DNA from: Tenrec ecaudatus
Lineage: Eukaryota > Chordata > Mammalia > Afrosoricida > Tenrecidae
DNA length: 64,000 nucleotides
Assembly: GCF_050624435.1 (NCBI RefSeq)
Contig: NC_134539.1
Location: 47,400,001 to 47,464,000 of the forward strand
Reading direction: 5' to 3'
This document shows, one piece after another, positions 61,195 through 64,000 of the stretch (within the stretch, counting starts at the first letter, position 1; each line of letters begins with the position of its first letter). The position numbers and the translations under genes are program-made. A model generated the notes under the pieces. That model was not told where the DNA came from and did not search any database. It saw nothing but the letters and a program-made list of their open reading frames with translations.

Positions 61195-62090
61195 GGCCTG
61201 TTGGCACAGAGGTTCTGGGTTGGGCTGCTAACCACACAAGGTCAGCGGTTCAAAACCATCAGCCACTCAGTGGGAGGAAGGTGTAGGTTTCGACTTCCAT
61301 AAGAGTTCCAACCTCAGGCATTAGCAGAACAAAAAATCCTATCATTGGGGATGAGGGGGAGTGCAGAGTGAGACCTAAAGCCCATCTGTCAGCAATTGGA
61401 CATCCTCTTACGGAAGGATCATGGGGAGCAGATGAGCCATTCAGGGTGCAGTGTAGCAATGATGAAATTTACAACTTTCCTTTAGTTCCTAAATGCTTCC
61501 TCCCCAACCCACTATCATGATCCCAATTCTACCCTACAAATCTGGCTAGACCAGAGGATGTACACTGGTACAGATAGGAACTGGAAACACAGGGAATCCA
61601 GGACGGATAATCCCTTCAGGACCAGTGTAAGAGTGGTGACACCAGGAGGGTGGGCTAGAGAGGGAGAACCAAATACAAGGATCTACATATAACCTTCTCC
61701 CTGGGGGACGGACAACAGAAAAGTGGTTGAAGGGAGATGACAGACAGTGCAAGATATGACAAAACAATAATTTAGAGATTATCAAGGGTTCATGAGGCAG
61801 GGAGGATGCGGGAGGGAGGGGGAAAATGAGGAGCTGATGCCAGGGGCTTAAGTGGAGAACAAATGTTTAGAGAATGATGAGGGTAATGAATGTACAAATG
61901 TGCTTTACACAATTGATGTATGTATGGATTGTGATAAAAAGAGTTGTATGAGCCCCTAATAAAATGATTAAAAAAAAAAAGAGTTCCAACCTCACAAACC
62001 CACAGGGACAGTTCTACTCTGCCCTACAGGGTCTGGATGGGAAGGAGGCCCCTGATGGCAAGGGGTTTGGTTTTGGTGGTTGGGATCCTG
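61195..62090 (+). mobile_element. AfroSINE split by a LINE-A insertion
   Basis: The head half (61195-61316: GGGCTGCTAACCACACAAGG) and tail half (61979-62090: GGGACAGTTCTACTCTGCCC) belong to one element interrupted by LINE-A; the 16-bp duplicated target is SINE sequence. Confidence 0.85.
61317..61978 (+). mobile_element. LINE-A inserted into an AfroSINE, perfect 16-bp target duplication
   Basis: 662 bp ending TGAGCCCCTAATAAAATGAT and an A-run. AAGAGTTCCAACCTCA occurs at 61301-61316 and again at 61979-61994, and the AfroSINE reads on across the two. This is a clean retrotransposition event and fixes both ends of this copy. Confidence 0.9.
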
Positions 62091-62469
62091 GGCTCTTGCC
62101 GGCTACCTGGGCCCTCTCTGGTGAGCCCATAAGCCCTTCCGGAGGAGGCTTTTCGATGCCATCTCGGTGCTCAGAGACTTCACCAGGCTAGCTAGATCCA
62201 GCTGTTTGTAGTGAGTCAGAGGCCCCGGGAAGACGGCTGCGGGGCAGTTCTATTAAGCAGGAGCGCCCCCGACTGGAGAGTGCCCGCGCAGCTCACCTGA
62301 TCCTCGAAGAAACTAACCACATCCTTTAAGAAACAAGAAAGAATCAGAACCGTGATGACGGTAAAAGCAGGAGAGTAATTTCTACTTCTCATCCCAGAGG
62401 CATTCCGGAGACCCGAGGCAAACCTGACTGTGTGGGCTCCCCTCTCCCCATCCGCCCCCTCACTGCTTC

Positions 62470-62815
62470 CCTGAGCACCAACACCGAAGACCGCAGAATT
62501 GCAGCGAGGAATATTGGATCAACCACGGAATGGCGGAAGGATGAACAAGTCTGTCTTGGAAGAAGTACCGCTAGAATGCTTCTTAGAAACAAGGACGGCG
62601 AGATGCCATCGCAGGTACTTTGGAGCTGGTATCAGAAGGGACAGTCCCTGAAGAAGGACATCAAGCTTGGTCAAGTCGAGGGTCATGGGAAGCAAGGACG
62701 ACCCTCCATGAGATGGGGTGACACCATAGCTGCAGCAAGGGGCTGGCGCTTGACAGCAATTGTGAAGATGCTGCATAACGGGTCAGTGTGACTTCTGTGG
62801 TCCATCGAACCTCTC
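62470..62815 (+). mobile_element. RTE-class LINE fragment (ORF C terminus)
   Basis: Encodes GQSLKKDIKLGQVEGHGKQG followed by RPSMRWGDTIAAARG, matching the C-terminal motif of RTE/BovB-type polymerase ORFs (K-x-EG-x-x-x-x-GRP-x-x-RW). I recall a close relative in elephant. The preceding reverse transcriptase is absent; the frame ends at a TGA near 62,791. Confidence 0.7.
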
Positions 62816-63011
62816 TTGAGCATCTTTAAGGTACCCTGAATTAACTAGGCTGTGTGAAAGCCAAGTTGTCTAACTGCCAGGGCTTAATTAGACCACCCGA
62901 AAGGAGCGCTGGTGGTACAACTGCTTAAGAGTTGGGCTAACTGACATGGCCATCAGCTCATGAAGGCAGTTGATATACTAGTTGCCAACAAGGTTATTCT
63001 GTTGTTGGTTA

Positions 63012-63062
63012 ACTCACTCACTCACTCACTCACTCACTCATTCATTCATTCACTCACTCACT
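63012..63062. repeat. (ACTC)n tetranucleotide repeat
   Basis: About 51 bases of ACTC units interrupted by ATTC units. Confidence 0.95.
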
Positions 63063-63214
63063 GCCAAGAACTGCCCCCTGTGGTTTGCCAAGACTATAAC
63101 TTTTTACAGGAATAGAACGTCCCTTCTTCCTCCCTCAGCGTGGCTGGTGCTGTTGACCTGCTGCTCACACAGTTAGCGGCCCAGTGTGTAAGCACGCTAC
63201 CACGAGGGCTCCTG
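63063..63214 (-). mobile_element. AfroSINE, tail-truncated
   Basis: ACTATAACTTTTTACAGGAA and CACGCTACCACGAGGGCTCC; its body directly follows a CTCA microsatellite. A + strand head fragment (GAGCGCTGGTGGTACAAC) lies at about 62,903. Confidence 0.7.
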
Positions 63215-63289
63215 GGAAGGTGATCATAGCCACGACAATTCTGCTCTGTCACACGGGGGTCTCTAGGAGTTGACTCTACAGCACCTAGC

Positions 63290-63440
63290 AGCATAGAGTC
63301 CTTAGAAGCCGATATTATGACCCCCATTTTATAGAGGAAGTACCGTAGGCTCAGAGAGTTGGTCTTCCCCATGCAAGATCCTGCAGCTAATAATTCACAG
63401 CGTAGGAGTCTGTCTGCTCTCAAAACCATGCTCATTCTCC
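63290..63440 (+). mobile_element. MIR/L2-type remnant
   Basis: CCCCCATTTTATAGAGGAAG and GGCTCAGAGAGTTGG in MIR order. Confidence 0.55.
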
Positions 63441-63669
63441 TCCCTCACACGGTACCCCATAGCACTGGACGCTGAATTTATTAGAGACAGCTTACATGGT
63501 CGCCTTACCTTTAAAAAATTTTTTAAATAGCAAATTCTGCTGAAAGAACTCTCTTGAAAAGTTTGCTCAATTCATCAGGTAGTGTTTTGTACAAACTTTA
63601 AGTTAAAGGAACATTCTGATCTCTTGTTCTATATTCTTGCTTTTCTTTTAATCAACTCAGCGAATCTAG

Positions 63670-63890
63670 GAACCCTCATTGCATAGTGAGTTACACCCTA
63701 AGCTGAGAACCACAAGGTACTCAGTTTGAAGCCCGCAGTCACTCAGAGGGAGAAAGACGAGGTTTTCTGTTTCCATAAAAATTTACAACCTAAAAAAATG
63801 TACAGCCTTGGAAATCCAGGAAGCAGGGGGAATTCCCACTCTTCCCTAAAGGATTGCTAAGCGTCTGAATCTGCTTGATGGCAGGCAGAG
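63670..63890 (+). mobile_element. AfroSINE with a small internal duplication
   Basis: GGAACCCTCATTGCATAGTG head; the TTTACAACCTAAAAAAATGT ACAGCCTTGG region repeats the 'ACAGCCT' core. Confidence 0.65.
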
Positions 63891-64000
63891 TGTGAGATGT
63901 TGAATCTGATCATTGATCAGAAAGCCTTCCCCAGAAAAATCACAGAGAAAAGGGATAAAAAGAAACAGTCTAAACTTAGTCTTCTTTAAAAAGAAGGAAA

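Larger units (their letters stand above)
54292..64000. other. Right flank, intergenic
   Basis: About 9.7 kb upstream of C9orf152. AfroSINEs, an ERV-L-like LTR, LINE-A, LINE-B, an RTE fragment and microsatellites account for much of it. Unassigned stretches of more than 300 bases are at 54.72-55.28, 55.43-56.16, 57.13-57.78, 58.59-59.06, 59.27-59.64 and 62.09-62.47 kb. No exon recognised. Confidence 0.7.

Overview
This is a window of vertebrate nuclear DNA from a mammal, most likely an afrotherian of the tenrec or golden-mole type. It has split genes with GT-AG introns, long non-coding stretches and dense interspersed repeats. The lineage call rests mainly on more than 30 copies or fragments of tRNA-derived AfroSINE elements. 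It is supported by fragments of the RTE-class LINE known from Afrotheria and by short hAT transposons of the SPIN type, which are reported to be abundant in tenrec. Species identity is inference, not proof.

Two protein-coding genes are present, and they converge. On the + strand, positions 1 to about 28,770 carry the 3' end of PALM2AKAP2 (the AKAP2 part). Four coding pieces at 1-215, 14,097-14,275, 18,349-18,387 and 24,793-24,891 join in phase to give the C-terminal 176 residues. The 39-nt third piece is a probable cassette exon. A 3' UTR of roughly 3.9 kb follows. On the - strand, C9orf152 is present with its whole two-exon coding sequence (49,838-49,646 and 47,299-46,773, 239 codons plus stop). 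This order and orientation match human 9q31.3 as I recall it.

The rest is introns and intergenic DNA: AfroSINEs in both orientations; seven copies of a 5'-truncated, A-tailed repeat (here 'LINE-A') that looks like a LINE 3' end; two copies of a second LINE-tail repeat ('LINE-B'); RTE fragments; three SPIN-like hAT elements; another hAT MITE with an 8-bp target duplication; two ERV-L-like solo LTRs; and a third possible LTR with CCAAT and TATA motifs. Older mammalian MIR, MER5 and L1 fragments are also present. A minus-strand L1 at about 51.3-54.3 kb keeps a decayed ORF1 and a possible 5' UTR, which contains 21 perfect copies of a 7-bp unit, but no ORF2 is visible.

I saw no tRNA, rRNA or CRISPR locus and no bacterial or phage genes. 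I found no clearly new biological system. The most notable items are the cassette exon, the AATAAA that contains the AKAP2 stop codon, the ORF1-only L1 with its 7-bp satellite, the hAT elements with recognisable target duplications, a clean LINE-into-SINE nesting event, and an ATTA-rich repeat-free block in the last AKAP2 intron.
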